This document shows, in pieces, positions 1-8,150 of a stretch of 64,000 nt of DNA. Below the pieces are notes generated by a model. It ran no database searches. It was not told the DNA's origin and saw only the letters and a list, made by a program, of their open reading frames with translations. Position 1 is the first letter of the stretch. Each line of letters starts with the position of its first letter. The stretch comes from Thermomicrobiales bacterium (GTDB lineage: Bacteria > Chloroflexota > Chloroflexia > Thermomicrobiales > UBA6265). The position numbers and the translations under genes are program-made. The stretch spans positions 463,827-527,826 of the forward strand of contig JAHBVL010000003.1 of the NCBI GenBank assembly GCA_019637585.1, given 5' to 3'.

Positions 1-1046
1 ACAAACGTATCTTCCGCCGATACACTGGCCAGCGCAGACGGATCACCGCCCAGCGCGTTGGCCATGATCTCCAGGTTCCGCAGCATCATACCGATGAAGG
101 TGTGCTCGGGCGCGCCCGGCTCTCCCGGTGGCTCATCGTCTCGCAGATCGTCGTAGTACTCGGCGCCCCCTTCGCTGGCGATCTGTTCCAGCACCGGACT
201 GGGGAAGACCTCCGAGCCGAAGATCGCCGGCACCTCCTCCTCGCGAATCTGATCGATCAAATCGGCGACTTCCCGCGGCGACGGCTCGGAGAAGTCAGAA
301 GGCTGGATCGCGCCGATGACGGTCATCCCATAGGTCGGGGCGAAGTAAGCCCACGAGTCGTGATAGGTCAGGAGTTTGCGGTTCTCTTCCGGGATCGTGT
401 CGACCGTCGCCTGAATGGCCGCATCGAGCTCCTCCAGGCGGGCCAGGTAGAGTTCGAGATTCGCGGCAAAGTAGTCAGCATTGTCCGGGTCGAGCTCTGA
501 GAGCTTCTGCTCCACCAGTCGCGCGTACTCCATGGCGTACGGGATGTTGGTCCAGAGATGGGGGTTGGGGTGCCCCTCTTCTTCGGGGAAGGAGAAGTCG
601 TAGGCATACTCCTCGGGAGTGATCACCTTGTCCCCGAGCGTGAACACCTCGGCCCCTGCGGGCAGATTCGCTTCGGCCAGCTCGATCGTCGGCACTTCGA
701 GATCGAGCCCGTTGGCGATCAACACATCGGCGTTGGAGAGAATGACGGCGTCGGAGGGCGCTGGTTCGAAGGTGTGGGAATTGACGCCATCCGGCACGAT
801 ACCCCGCAGGTTGATCCGGTTGCCGCCGATATTGCGCACAATCGAGCTGATCGGCGCAACCGTTGTTGCCACATTGAGCAGATCGTTCGATCCCAGCTCA
901 TCCGACCATCCGACCGCCCGTGCGGTTTCCTGAGCGGATATCCCCTCCAGCCGGTGCGCAACCGCGCCAGCCACCGCGGCGCCTGTCATCGCCAGGGCAC
1001 GCCGCCGGGAGAGAGATGCGGCTGACGGATTGGTTCGATCGATCAT
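1..1046 (-). CDS. Metal ABC transporter substrate-binding protein, ZnuA/TroA-like (3' end outside window)
   Basis: Predicted periplasmic/extracytoplasmic receptor that hands Zn2+ or Mn2+ to an ABC importer. The ATG at 1046 opens a frame that stays open to the window edge (348 codons), so the C-terminus is missing. The N-terminus carries S-R-R-R followed by a hydrophobic stretch, a Tat-like signal. ZnuA/TroA-family ligand histidines are visible at about residues 91 (SHTFEP), 163 (NPHLW) and 229 (HDSWAYF), followed by the usual GSEVFPSP stretch. A His/acidic-rich loop is not obvious, so Zn versus Mn cannot be decided. It is divergent from a Fur-family regulator at 1155, with a palindrome between them, which suggests metal-responsive control. 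The family call is firm; the metal is inferred. Confidence 0.9.
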   Translation of the reverse strand, partial: MIDRTNPSAASLSRRRALAMTGAAVAGAVAHRLEGISAQETARAVGWSDELGSNDLLNVATTVAPISSIVRNIGGNRINLRGIVPDGVNSHTFEPAPSDAVILSNADVLIANGLDLEVPTIELAEANLPAGAEVFTLGDKVITPEEYAYDFSFPEEEGHPNPHLWTNIPYAMEYARLVEQKLSELDPDNADYFAANLELYLARLEELDAAIQATVDTIPEENRKLLTYHDSWAYFAPTYGMTVIGAIQPSDFSEPSPREVADLIDQIREEEVPAIFGSEVFPSPVLEQIASEGGAEYYDDLRDDEPPGEPGAPEHTFIGMMLRNLEIMANALGGDPSALASVSAEDTF

Positions 1047-1085
1047 TCTGGAACAGCCTCTCGGTTCATTGATGCGAACAGTTGT

Positions 1086-1105
1086 AGATGCGATCATTCG
1101 CATCT
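1086..1105. promoter_or_regulatory. Perfect 8-bp-arm palindrome, candidate Fur/Zur operator
   Basis: AGATGCGA-TCAT-TCGCATCT is a perfect inverted repeat with a 4-bp centre. It lies in the 108-bp gap between the divergent metal-binding protein and Fur-family genes, 40 bp upstream of the former and 50 bp upstream of the latter. A further half-site-like GATGCGA lies at 1071-1077. Position and symmetry fit an operator for the adjacent regulator; binding is inferred. Confidence 0.6.
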
Positions 1106-1154
1106 GAAGCCATCTCAGGGTACGCTCTGTATCATTCACCGTCAAGCGTGTGGA

Positions 1155-1649
1155 ATGCGTGGTTTCCTCCGTTCGAAAGTTCGAGTTTTGACTGCATCTT
1201 CTCCGACGATTTCTCCCCCCGACCAGCACTACGACGATCTCGCCAACCGGCTGAGATCGATCGGCCAGCGCGCCACGCCACAGCGACTTCTGGTGCTGGC
1301 GGCATTTCAGGATGCCGGCGAGCACCTGACGGCGGATGAGATCTACGCCCGGATTTCCGAACGATCCCCCACCGTCAATCGCTCAACCGTCTACCGGACC
1401 CTGGAGACATTCCGCGACCTAGGCGTCATCGCCGAAACCGATCTGGGCGGCGGTGTCCGCCGCTATCAGCTACTCGACCACGAACGCCACCACCACCTGG
1501 TTTGTCACGACTGTGGCGACATCATCGATCTCGACGACGACGTGCTCGAACCCATCCGCAGAGCAGCGGCGGAACGGTATGGTTTCTCCGCGGAGATCGA
1601 TCACCTGGCGATTTTCGGGCGGTGCCAGTTCTGCCGGGGAGACGAGTAG
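1155..1649 (+). CDS. Fur-family transcriptional regulator (Fur/Zur-like)
   Basis: A 164-residue metal-dependent repressor. The winged-helix DNA-binding half (about residues 35-100) contains the R-A-T-P-Q-R and S-T-V-Y-R-T-L motifs typical of Fur proteins. The dimerisation half has the HHHLVCHDC block and two CxxC pairs (C117/C120 and C157/C160), which form the structural zinc site in this family. Its position beside a ZnuA-like receptor favours a Zur or Mur role over iron. No strong ribosome-binding site precedes the ATG, and residues before about 25 are not family-conserved, so the true start could lie slightly downstream. The neighbouring palindrome suggests autoregulation and control of the divergent gene. 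Confidence 0.9.
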   Translation: MRGFLRSKVRVLTASSPTISPPDQHYDDLANRLRSIGQRATPQRLLVLAAFQDAGEHLTADEIYARISERSPTVNRSTVYRTLETFRDLGVIAETDLGGGVRRYQLLDHERHHHLVCHDCGDIIDLDDDVLEPIRRAAAERYGFSAEIDHLAIFGRCQFCRGDE

Positions 1650-1650
1650 C

Positions 1651-1902
1651 GTGCCCCGCTACGAGTTCGCCTGCGATGCCTGCGCCTGCAGCTGGGATGT
1701 CGAGCGGCCGATGTCCGAAGCATCGGATCACGCTCACTGCCCGGTCTGCGAAGCACCGGGACGGCGGGTCTACGTGACTCCGAAATTCCTCTTCAAAGCC
1801 GATCCTCGCGATGTGCGGCCCGTTTGGCACAAACACGACGGCTACGCTCACGCGCACGCCCCCCGGCGGGGACGGCATCGCAATCCGTCAGAGGATCACT
1901 GA
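1651..1902 (+). CDS. FmdB-type zinc-ribbon protein
   Basis: An 83-residue protein starting with GTG one base after the Fur stop codon, so probably co-transcribed and translationally coupled. It begins P-R-Y-E-F-A-C-D-A-C, followed by C-P-V-C about 25 residues later. This four-cysteine layout is that of the FmdB/CxxC_CxxC_SSSS putative regulatory family. The C-terminal half is rich in His and Arg (HAHAPRRGRH) and may bind metal. Its function is not established. The 3' end overlaps the convergent EEP-family gene by 7 bp. Confidence 0.75.
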   Translation: MPRYEFACDACACSWDVERPMSEASDHAHCPVCEAPGRRVYVTPKFLFKADPRDVRPVWHKHDGYAHAHAPRRGRHRNPSEDH

Positions 1903-2711
1903 TCCTTCTGCCAGTGCAACCGGGCGAAAACCGGCAGATGATCTGACCCGACATCCTCGCCGACATCGACATCCGAAGCGACGAGCTCCATCGTGTGCAG
2001 CACGTAGTCAATACGCAACACCGGTTTGAGCTTCCACTTGTCTGCTCGTTGGCCAACGCGGTGCGTGTTTCCCACTCGAACAGGAAATGTGGCGCCCCAC
2101 CGGCCCGCGTTGCGGAAGGGGTCGATCAAACCGGCCTCCATCAGCTGGCGATAGGCTTGCTGCAGCGCCGTTGTGTTCAGGTCGCAGAGCACAATCGCCG
2201 GCCGGCTGCTCACTGCCAGCTCGCCGACCATCCGCACCTGATTCTCCGTGATCGGGTCGAACTGCATGCCAGTGCGAGAGATGCGGGGTGGACGGGGATG
2301 CGCCACGATCACCCGCAGCTGCCGGTCTCCGATCCGGAGGGTGGCGTTGAGATCGGGACGCTCCGGCGCGAACGCGACAGCCGCCCCTTCCTCGAGCGGA
2401 AAGGTGCTCAGCACACCCTTGCCGGCGAAGCCTCCCGGGTGGAGAACGCGATGCGGAAAGATGCTGGCCAGCTCGGCATCGATTCGCGCCGCCTGCGCGT
2501 CCGAGACCTCCTGAAGCCCGACGATCGACGCTCCCGAACGAGCCAGATAGTCGACCAGCAATCCGGGGTCCGCCAGTCCATTGCCGATATTGCAGCTCAG
2601 GGCGGTAAACCCGTCGCCAGTTGGGCTGATGCGTTCCGGCCGTTGTGGCGCCGCGGGCGTTTCCTCTCGCTGCCCGAAGAGCTGACTCAGCCGATTGCGT
2701 TGAATTCCCAT
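1896..2711 (-). CDS. Endonuclease/exonuclease/phosphatase (EEP) family protein
   Basis: A 271-residue protein with the ordered EEP signature: SCNIGNG, GLQEV (catalytic Glu), AHPRPPR, LCDLNTT (DxN), RIDYVL and the terminal GSDHLPV (SDH). These residues coordinate Mg2+ and activate water for phosphodiester cleavage. The substrate (DNA, lipid or sugar phosphate) cannot be read from the sequence. No signal peptide or membrane segment is seen. The ATG at 2711 is preferred because it lies 11 bp after the upstream gene's stop codon; a longer in-frame start at 2801 would lie inside that gene. It probably forms an operon with the dimethylformamidase-like gene. Confidence 0.82.
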   Translation of the reverse strand: MGIQRNRLSQLFGQREETPAAPQRPERISPTGDGFTALSCNIGNGLADPGLLVDYLARSGASIVGLQEVSDAQAARIDAELASIFPHRVLHPGGFAGKGVLSTFPLEEGAAVAFAPERPDLNATLRIGDRQLRVIVAHPRPPRISRTGMQFDPITENQVRMVGELAVSSRPAIVLCDLNTTALQQAYRQLMEAGLIDPFRNAGRWGATFPVRVGNTHRVGQRADKWKLKPVLRIDYVLHTMELVASDVDVGEDVGSDHLPVFARLHWQKDQ

Positions 2712-2722
2712 GATCGCTTTCG

Positions 2723-4939
2723 TCAGACTGGCGATCTTTCCTGAAATCGCCGCAGCACATTGGCCGTCATCCGGGAGATCGAGTTGACGCCGCCGTTCCA
2801 CATCAGGCTGCCGATCCAGTTGATCGACCCGACGGAAAAGACCGCGCCTCCTTGATCCGAATCCTCGACCAGCACGATGTCCGACCGCACCCTGGCGTCT
2901 TCTGTCCCGCCCCGTCCGGAGAGCATGAAGGTGCAGTCCTCGATCACCACCTGATAATAGTCGGTGTGCTGCCCTTCGGTCGTCGCCAGTCGGAGTCCTT
3001 CCGGTGGCGAACCGAGATCCGGATCGTACCGGTCGATCTCGTCCCCAGCGGCGCCCCCCATGACCAGTCCGAAATCACCGAGCGGCTCGTCGATACCGAT
3101 CCCCTCGAAAACGAACGCCGCTCGCGGATCGGCGCTGTCCGGCAGTCTCGTGTAGCCCGGCGCCCCTCCCCATCCCTGTGACGTGAACCCCACGCCCATC
3201 ATCCGGTTGGGCGCGCGTCCCCGGTAGCGCCACAATCCACCCAGCTCGCCGGTTGTGCTCAGGTGGACTTCGCCGGGATGAGAGGTCCACGCCCGCGTGC
3301 CATTGATGCCCCGCCGAATCTCCACCACATGCGGCGCGTGCGAACTGATGCCGGTCACCCAGTAGAAACCATTGCCACCCAGGTACATGCACCGCCCGCC
3401 GGCAGCCAGATATCGTTCGAGCGCGTCGAGCGCCGGCGTTGTCCAGTACTCGGGGTGGCTTCCTGTCACGATCACCGCATACTTCTCGAGCAGATCGACG
3501 CCCTCGATGTGCAGGTCCTCGTCAGTCGCGACGTCGTAGGCGAAATCGAGATGCTCCAGCCACTCGATCAGGAAGAGGTCGGCGCTGAAATGCCGCGGGT
3601 GCCCCGTCGTCCAGCTCGACACCTCCGCCCGCATCGTCACCACCGGTCTCAACCGGCTCGAGTAGCAGATACCGGTGTGATCCGGGTGCACATCGTAGAC
3701 CGACGACCCGATCTCGGGATGTTCCATCAGGAAATAATCCCGTTCGGTCAGGGAAACCGGATCCTGAACCGACCGCACGACGAAATCAGGGGTCGATTCG
3801 ATTCCCTCATACAAACGCTCGTTGCCATAGGCGAGGTAGGTGTTGGTCGGCGCCAGATAGAGGATGGCCGGTGTCTCACCCTGGCCCGAACGGATGTAGA
3901 GAGGGATGTGATCGATCGCCTCCGCCGATTCCAGCCGGACCCCATACACCCCGGGAGCCAGGCCCTCCGGCACGGTCCAGGTGAAATCGGTTTCCCACCG
4001 GCAATCGTCGAGATCATCCTCATGAAACGCGATGGCGTCGTACTCGGCCGGTGCGAGTCGTGGATCGACCTCCCGGCCCGTCCAGCCCGGACCCACCACC
4101 GCGCGCATGGGGTGGTTGTGACAGACACCCCCGGCATTGTGGCCGGAAACCTCCTCAACGGTTGCCGTATCGAGCCCGCGTGAAAAATCCCAGACTCCGG
4201 CGACCCCTTCGATCCCGGCACACGCGTCGATGCCCTCCAGCAACGCGGCATGGACCGCCTCGACGCTGGCGCCGGCTGCGATCACCGGTCTGGCGATCTT
4301 GCCATTGAAGCAGTGCCGGGGACGGCCCCGCTCATCTGCAGACGACGCGCCGATCAGCAGCCGGGCGAGGTCATCTGCCGGCAATTGGGTCCCGCTCTCG
4401 GTGCACGGCAGCAATTGCGCCGGGAGCCACGATCGTGGCTCCTTTCTGCAGACAAGCCGGATGCCGGCGTCACTGAAAGACACGACGACCGAATACCAGC
4501 AATTGTTCGAAAGCGCTTCGCCAGAGCACGCGGCAGGCCCCTCACCGGTCCTGGCGACAAGGCGGCCCTCATCGTCGATAGCCAGCGACGCCACCTCCCG
4601 CCCATCCGATCCGCACAGCGCCCAGACCGTCTGCTCGGCCCCTCTGTCGGCCAGTCCCGGAAGAACGAAACACCCGACGGTCAAACCGCGCTCTGTGGTG
4701 ATGACCGGATCGAGATCGACCGACACCCACGACCCGATGCCAATTGTCTGGGCGCGACCGGGATACTCTCCTTCGAACGCGGCATGCAACCGCTCGGGTT
4801 CGATCGGCCGTTTGGGCCACATCGAACCGACAAACCGAACCAGACTCGCCCGGTAGGCCGGGGCATCGCAGCTGACCTTGAACGCCACCTGTTCGCCCGG
4901 CCGGGCGCTCAGCTGGTCGGCATACCCCATCAGTGTCAT
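2723..4939 (-). CDS. N,N-dimethylformamidase-like large subunit
   Basis: A 738-residue protein of the DMFase large-subunit (DmfA2-like) family. The N-terminal third resembles a LamG/concanavalin-type sandwich (around VSVDLDPVITTERG and WYSVVVSFSDAG). The C-terminal part is the amidohydrolase-like domain with APTNTYLAYGN, FLIEWLEHLDFAYDVATDEDLH, VIVTGSHPEYWT and YLGGNGFYW. Characterised DMFases use a mononuclear iron held by tyrosines and a glutamate and hydrolyse small amides. Tyrosines and the HPEYW glutamate are present in the expected blocks, but I cannot assign each ligand. No small-subunit gene is next to it. Many homologues are annotated only by this domain, so the substrate is unknown. 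Confidence 0.8.
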   Translation of the reverse strand: MTLMGYADQLSARPGEQVAFKVSCDAPAYRASLVRFVGSMWPKRPIEPERLHAAFEGEYPGRAQTIGIGSWVSVDLDPVITTERGLTVGCFVLPGLADRGAEQTVWALCGSDGREVASLAIDDEGRLVARTGEGPAACSGEALSNNCWYSVVVSFSDAGIRLVCRKEPRSWLPAQLLPCTESGTQLPADDLARLLIGASSADERGRPRHCFNGKIARPVIAAGASVEAVHAALLEGIDACAGIEGVAGVWDFSRGLDTATVEEVSGHNAGGVCHNHPMRAVVGPGWTGREVDPRLAPAEYDAIAFHEDDLDDCRWETDFTWTVPEGLAPGVYGVRLESAEAIDHIPLYIRSGQGETPAILYLAPTNTYLAYGNERLYEGIESTPDFVVRSVQDPVSLTERDYFLMEHPEIGSSVYDVHPDHTGICYSSRLRPVVTMRAEVSSWTTGHPRHFSADLFLIEWLEHLDFAYDVATDEDLHIEGVDLLEKYAVIVTGSHPEYWTTPALDALERYLAAGGRCMYLGGNGFYWVTGISSHAPHVVEIRRGINGTRAWTSHPGEVHLSTTGELGGLWRYRGRAPNRMMGVGFTSQGWGGAPGYTRLPDSADPRAAFVFEGIGIDEPLGDFGLVMGGAAGDEIDRYDPDLGSPPEGLRLATTEGQHTDYYQVVIEDCTFMLSGRGGTEDARVRSDIVLVEDSDQGGAVFSVGSINWIGSLMWNGGVNSISRMTANVLRRFQERSPV

Positions 4940-4956
4940 CGCCCCTCCTGTCGTGC

Positions 4957-5056
4957 CAGCAGTCAGCAGTCAGCCGTCAGAGTTTGAGCAGTTATATCCC
5001 GACGGCGTCTCGCCCGCTCCTGACCGCTGACGGCTGACCGCCGACTGCTGACTGCT
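4957..5056. repeat. Inverted pair of heptamer arrays (AGTCAGC units)
   Basis: Units related to AGTCAGC run from 4957 to 4980. Units related to their reverse complement (CTGACCG, CTGACTG) run from 5020 to 5056, with about 39 bp between. The block lies in the divergent spacer between the DMFase-like gene and the bactofilin-like gene, and could form a long imperfect hairpin. It has the same layout as the gene-bearing arrays at 14.8, 23.7 and 26.0 kb, without a gene inside. Confidence 0.8.
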
Positions 5057-5135
5057 TCGCCACGCCCCGCCAGTGGTATCGTTATGTCGCCGGATCTGTG
5101 CGGATTTGGCTGCGCACCTCATAGGGAGAATCGAG

Positions 5136-6050
5136 ATGAAAAGATTCCTCGTTGCGCTTGCGTGCGGGTTCATCGCGCTGCTCGTGGGAACCGGCTCCGT
5201 CTGGGCTCAGAACGAAACTACCGTCGATGCCGTCGTGCGCTCTTCGGACGATTCGTTCATCATCAAGGTGAACGGCTCCGCCACCGTCGGACCAAATGAA
5301 TCGGTCGATGGCATTCTGGTCGTCCGGGGCGACATCACCGTCGACGGAACGGTCCGGGAAGGCTTGGTGCTCTACGACGGCACCGCGACGATCAATGGCG
5401 TGGTGGACGGCGACATCGTCGTCGTCAACGGCGATCTGGTGCTGAATGCCGGTTCCGTCGTCGACGATGTGATGCTCGTCCGCAGTGATATCCAGCAGGA
5501 CCCGGCCGCCACGGTCAGTGGCGAGATCACCGAATCGAGCGGCGACTTCCGTGTCGGGCGTGGCCTCGTCATCTTCTCCATCCTCTGGTGGATCGGCACC
5601 ATCATCGTCGGCATTGTGGGAGCCATCATCTTCGCCTGGCTTGGCCGCGCGCAGCTCTTCGGTGCGGTGGGCACACTTCGATCCGATTTCGTGGGCAGCC
5701 TCATCACCGCGATCGTGCTCTTCATCGGCTTGCCGATTGTCGCCGGACTGGTTCTCTTCACGCTCATTGGAGCGCCGCTGGGCATCACTATCTTCTTCGC
5801 CGTGCTGCCGATTCTGCTGGCTCTCGGCTTGATCGTCATCGGCACGTGGATCGCCTCCTACATCATCAAGGGACACTCCACCGGAGCGGCAATTGGTACA
5901 GCGGTGCTTGGGGTCATCATTCTGGCGCTGCTGTCGATGATCCCGTTCGTCGCGTTCATCGTGCTGCTGGCCGGCATGCTCGGCGCGGGCGCACTCGTCT
6001 ACCGCGCATTCAGACGCTCCTCGACGCAAGCGCTGCCTCAGCAGCCGTAG
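5136..6050 (+). CDS. Membrane-anchored bactofilin-like (polymer-forming) protein
   Basis: A 304-residue protein. A signal peptide (KRFLVALACGFIALLVG...WAQ) precedes a stretch of short repeating strands around residues 35-140 (VDGILVVRGDITVDG, VDGDIVVVNGDLVL). Such strands are typical of the bactofilin beta-helix. The C-terminal half has about five hydrophobic segments (IFSILWWIGTIIVGIVGAII, LITAIVLFIGLPIVAGLVLF and later ones). The beta-helix is therefore predicted outside the membrane, which differs from soluble bactofilins. The ATG at 5136 has an AGGGAGA ribosome-binding site seven bases upstream. A role in cell-envelope scaffolding is inferred only. Confidence 0.75.
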   Translation: MKRFLVALACGFIALLVGTGSVWAQNETTVDAVVRSSDDSFIIKVNGSATVGPNESVDGILVVRGDITVDGTVREGLVLYDGTATINGVVDGDIVVVNGDLVLNAGSVVDDVMLVRSDIQQDPAATVSGEITESSGDFRVGRGLVIFSILWWIGTIIVGIVGAIIFAWLGRAQLFGAVGTLRSDFVGSLITAIVLFIGLPIVAGLVLFTLIGAPLGITIFFAVLPILLALGLIVIGTWIASYIIKGHSTGAAIGTAVLGVIILALLSMIPFVAFIVLLAGMLGAGALVYRAFRRSSTQALPQQP

Positions 6051-6066
6051 TGAGACGCAGGGCAAC

Positions 6067-6175
6067 CGTCATCCTGAGCGAAGCGAAGGATCTCCTGCCG
6101 CAGCAGTTCCCAGGGAAACGACGGTCACCCGGAGACGTGAACGAAGGAGCTTCACCTCGTTGAGAACGACTGTCG
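6067..6175. repeat. Dispersed repeat, 'CCTGAGCGAAGCGAAGGAT' type, copy 1
   Basis: GTCATCCTGAGCGAAGCGAA opens this stretch, followed by GGATCTCCTGCCGCAGCAG and a weaker inverted end near 6150-6172. The same left half and middle recur at 31520-31629 and partly at 47767-47811. This motif is widely seen between genes in unrelated bacteria; its origin is not established. The copy fills the spacer between two convergent genes. Confidence 0.7.
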
Positions 6176-6191
6176 CGGTATGGTCCTTACC

Positions 6192-7484
6192 TCAAAGGGC
6201 GATCAGCTTGCGCTTGACCGCATAGGCTCGCAGATCGGCCCGGAAATCCGGATGCGCGATGCTGATCAACAACTCGGTTCGCTTGCGAATCGGCTGACCT
6301 TCGAGATTGACCACGCCATATTCGGTGGCGACGTACTGGACATGTCCACGCGTCGTCACCACCCCTGATCCCGGATCGAGGCAGGGTGCAATCCGGGACA
6401 CCTCTCCATGTTTGGCCGTGGATGGCAAGGCGATGATCGCTTTACCGTTGTGCGCCAGATTCGCCCCGTGGATGAAATCCATCTGCCCGCCGATACCGCT
6501 GTAAAAACGCTCCCCGATCGAATCCGCCACGACCTGTCCGGTCAAATCGACCTGCAGCGCCGAATTGATGGCCACCATGCCATCGATTCGGCGGATCTCC
6601 CGGGTATCGTTGACGATGTCGGACGTATGAAACTCGACAAATGGGTTGCCGTCGACGAACTCATACAACCGTTTGCTCCCCAGGGCAAATGAGGTCACGA
6701 TCCTGCCCCGCCAGGTCGACTTGTACTTGTTGGTGATGACTCCCGCTTCCGCCAGATCGACCAAACCATCGGTGAACATCTCGGTGTGAACACCGAGATC
6801 CTCCCGGTCCGTCAACCTGGCCAGCACCGCATCGGGAATCGCCCCGATTCCCATCTGAATCGTGGCTCGATCGGGCACCAGCGCGGCGATATGCTCGCCG
6901 ATCTGGTTCTCCACATCGCCGAACGGCACCGGATGCGCTTCGGGCAGCGGCTCATCCGCTTCCACAAGCGCATGGAACTGGCTGACATGGATGGCGGAGT
7001 TGCCCATCGATCTCGGTACACGGGGATTGACCTGTCCGATGACGAACTGTGCCGCTTCCGCGGCTGCCCGGGCGCAGGCGATCGACATACCCAGGCGGCA
7101 GAAGCCATGGTGGTCGGGCGGCGACACCTGCAGCAGCGCCACATCGACCGGCAGCCGCCGCTCCCGCATCAGTTCCGGAATCTGCGACAGAAAAACGGGC
7201 GTATAGTCGGCTCGGCCGTCGTTGATTGCCGCCCGGACATTGGCCCCCGCGAACAAGGCATTGTGCCGGATGTGCCCGGCCATCTCCGGCGCGACATAGG
7301 GCGCTGGTCCCTCCGTATGCAGCGAAACGGTCTCCACCCGCTCGAGCGACATCGCTCTTCTGCACAATGCGTTCACGAGACGATGAGGCGTCATCGCCAC
7401 TTCGTGCAGATAGACGCGATGTCCCGACTGCACAACGCTCACTGCTTCGTCCGCAGAGACGTACGCCGGCGCCTCTTTTTTCAT
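6192..7484 (-). CDS. Acetyl-CoA hydrolase/transferase family CoA-transferase (4-hydroxybutyrate CoA-transferase-like)
   Basis: A 430-residue cytoplasmic enzyme expected to move CoA between an acyl-CoA and a carboxylic acid through a glutamyl-CoA thioester. The VHTEMFTDG block holds the likely catalytic glutamate. Family stretches QMGIGAIPDAV, YSGIGGQMDFIHGA and GVVTTRGHVQYVATEYGVVNL are all present. Length matches 4-hydroxybutyrate and butyrate:acetate CoA-transferases (about 430-440 residues) rather than the longer succinyl-CoA:acetate enzymes. The ATG at 7484 has an AGGAAGGCTGGAG leader. It stands alone between convergent and divergent neighbours, so the physiological acid is unknown. Confidence 0.85.
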   Translation of the reverse strand: MKKEAPAYVSADEAVSVVQSGHRVYLHEVAMTPHRLVNALCRRAMSLERVETVSLHTEGPAPYVAPEMAGHIRHNALFAGANVRAAINDGRADYTPVFLSQIPELMRERRLPVDVALLQVSPPDHHGFCRLGMSIACARAAAEAAQFVIGQVNPRVPRSMGNSAIHVSQFHALVEADEPLPEAHPVPFGDVENQIGEHIAALVPDRATIQMGIGAIPDAVLARLTDREDLGVHTEMFTDGLVDLAEAGVITNKYKSTWRGRIVTSFALGSKRLYEFVDGNPFVEFHTSDIVNDTREIRRIDGMVAINSALQVDLTGQVVADSIGERFYSGIGGQMDFIHGANLAHNGKAIIALPSTAKHGEVSRIAPCLDPGSGVVTTRGHVQYVATEYGVVNLEGQPIRKRTELLISIAHPDFRADLRAYAVKRKLIAL

Positions 7485-7622
7485 GCTCCAGCCTTCCTCA
7501 TCGATTGCTCAACCCCATTGGCATAATCTTGCAACGCAAACGCCTGCTTCGTCATGCACGAAGTGGCACGCAGGCTTCACAATGATCGTGACGGTCTATC
7601 GCCAGGAGAGGGCGGGGCGGGC

Positions 7623-8150
7623 ATGATGCGAACGATCACGATCAACGATGGACGAAACCTGCCGGTCCGGCCAGTTCGGCCCGAGGACGCGCCTCTCTTG
7701 CAGGATTTTCATCGCGGTCACAGCGCCCGCACACTCTATCAGCGTTTTTTCGGACACTATCCGGAGCTGAGCGACTCGATGGCCGAACGATTCGCCACCG
7801 TCGACGGACATGACCGCCTGGCCCTGGTGGCCACCGATCCTCTCGATGACCGAAAGTTGGTCGGCGTTGTCCGTCTCGACCGGGACACCGGGACGACGTC
7901 GGCCGAGTACGCGGCTATCGTCACCGATGCCTGGCAGGGAATGGGCGTGGGACATGGCTTGACCGTTCATCTGCTCAACGATGCGCGCGATCAGGGGATC
8001 GACCGGGTCTACGCGCTGGTGCTGGCCGGCAATCAGCCCATGCTGGCGCTGCTCAAGGGACTTGGTCTGCCGTGGCGGACATCGATGGGCAACGGATACG
8101 AGCGCGTCGAAATCGAGCTCGATGAAACCTGGGGAGAACAACAATCATGA
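7623..8150 (+). CDS. GNAT-family N-acetyltransferase
   Basis: A 175-residue protein with a GNAT fold. The acetyl-CoA-binding motif A is visible as DAWQGMGVGHGL (Q/R-x-x-G-x-G), preceded by the AEYAAIVTDAWQG strand. The N-terminal LRPVRPED-like start (here VRPVRPEDAPLL) is typical. The ATG at 7623 follows an AGGAGAG site; an adjacent ATG at 7626 is equally possible. The stop codon overlaps the pfkA start (ATGA), so the two are translationally coupled. The substrate is unknown; it resembles the acetyltransferase module seen in protein-lysine acetyltransferases, but no evidence here decides this. Confidence 0.8.
   Translation: MMRTITINDGRNLPVRPVRPEDAPLLQDFHRGHSARTLYQRFFGHYPELSDSMAERFATVDGHDRLALVATDPLDDRKLVGVVRLDRDTGTTSAEYAAIVTDAWQGMGVGHGLTVHLLNDARDQGIDRVYALVLAGNQPMLALLKGLGLPWRTSMGNGYERVEIELDETWGEQQS

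Noticed and set aside
5082-6065. A minus-strand frame opposite the bactofilin-like gene
   Set aside because: It is rich in Asp, Arg and His, the usual antisense pattern of a hydrophobic protein, and lacks a ribosome-binding site.
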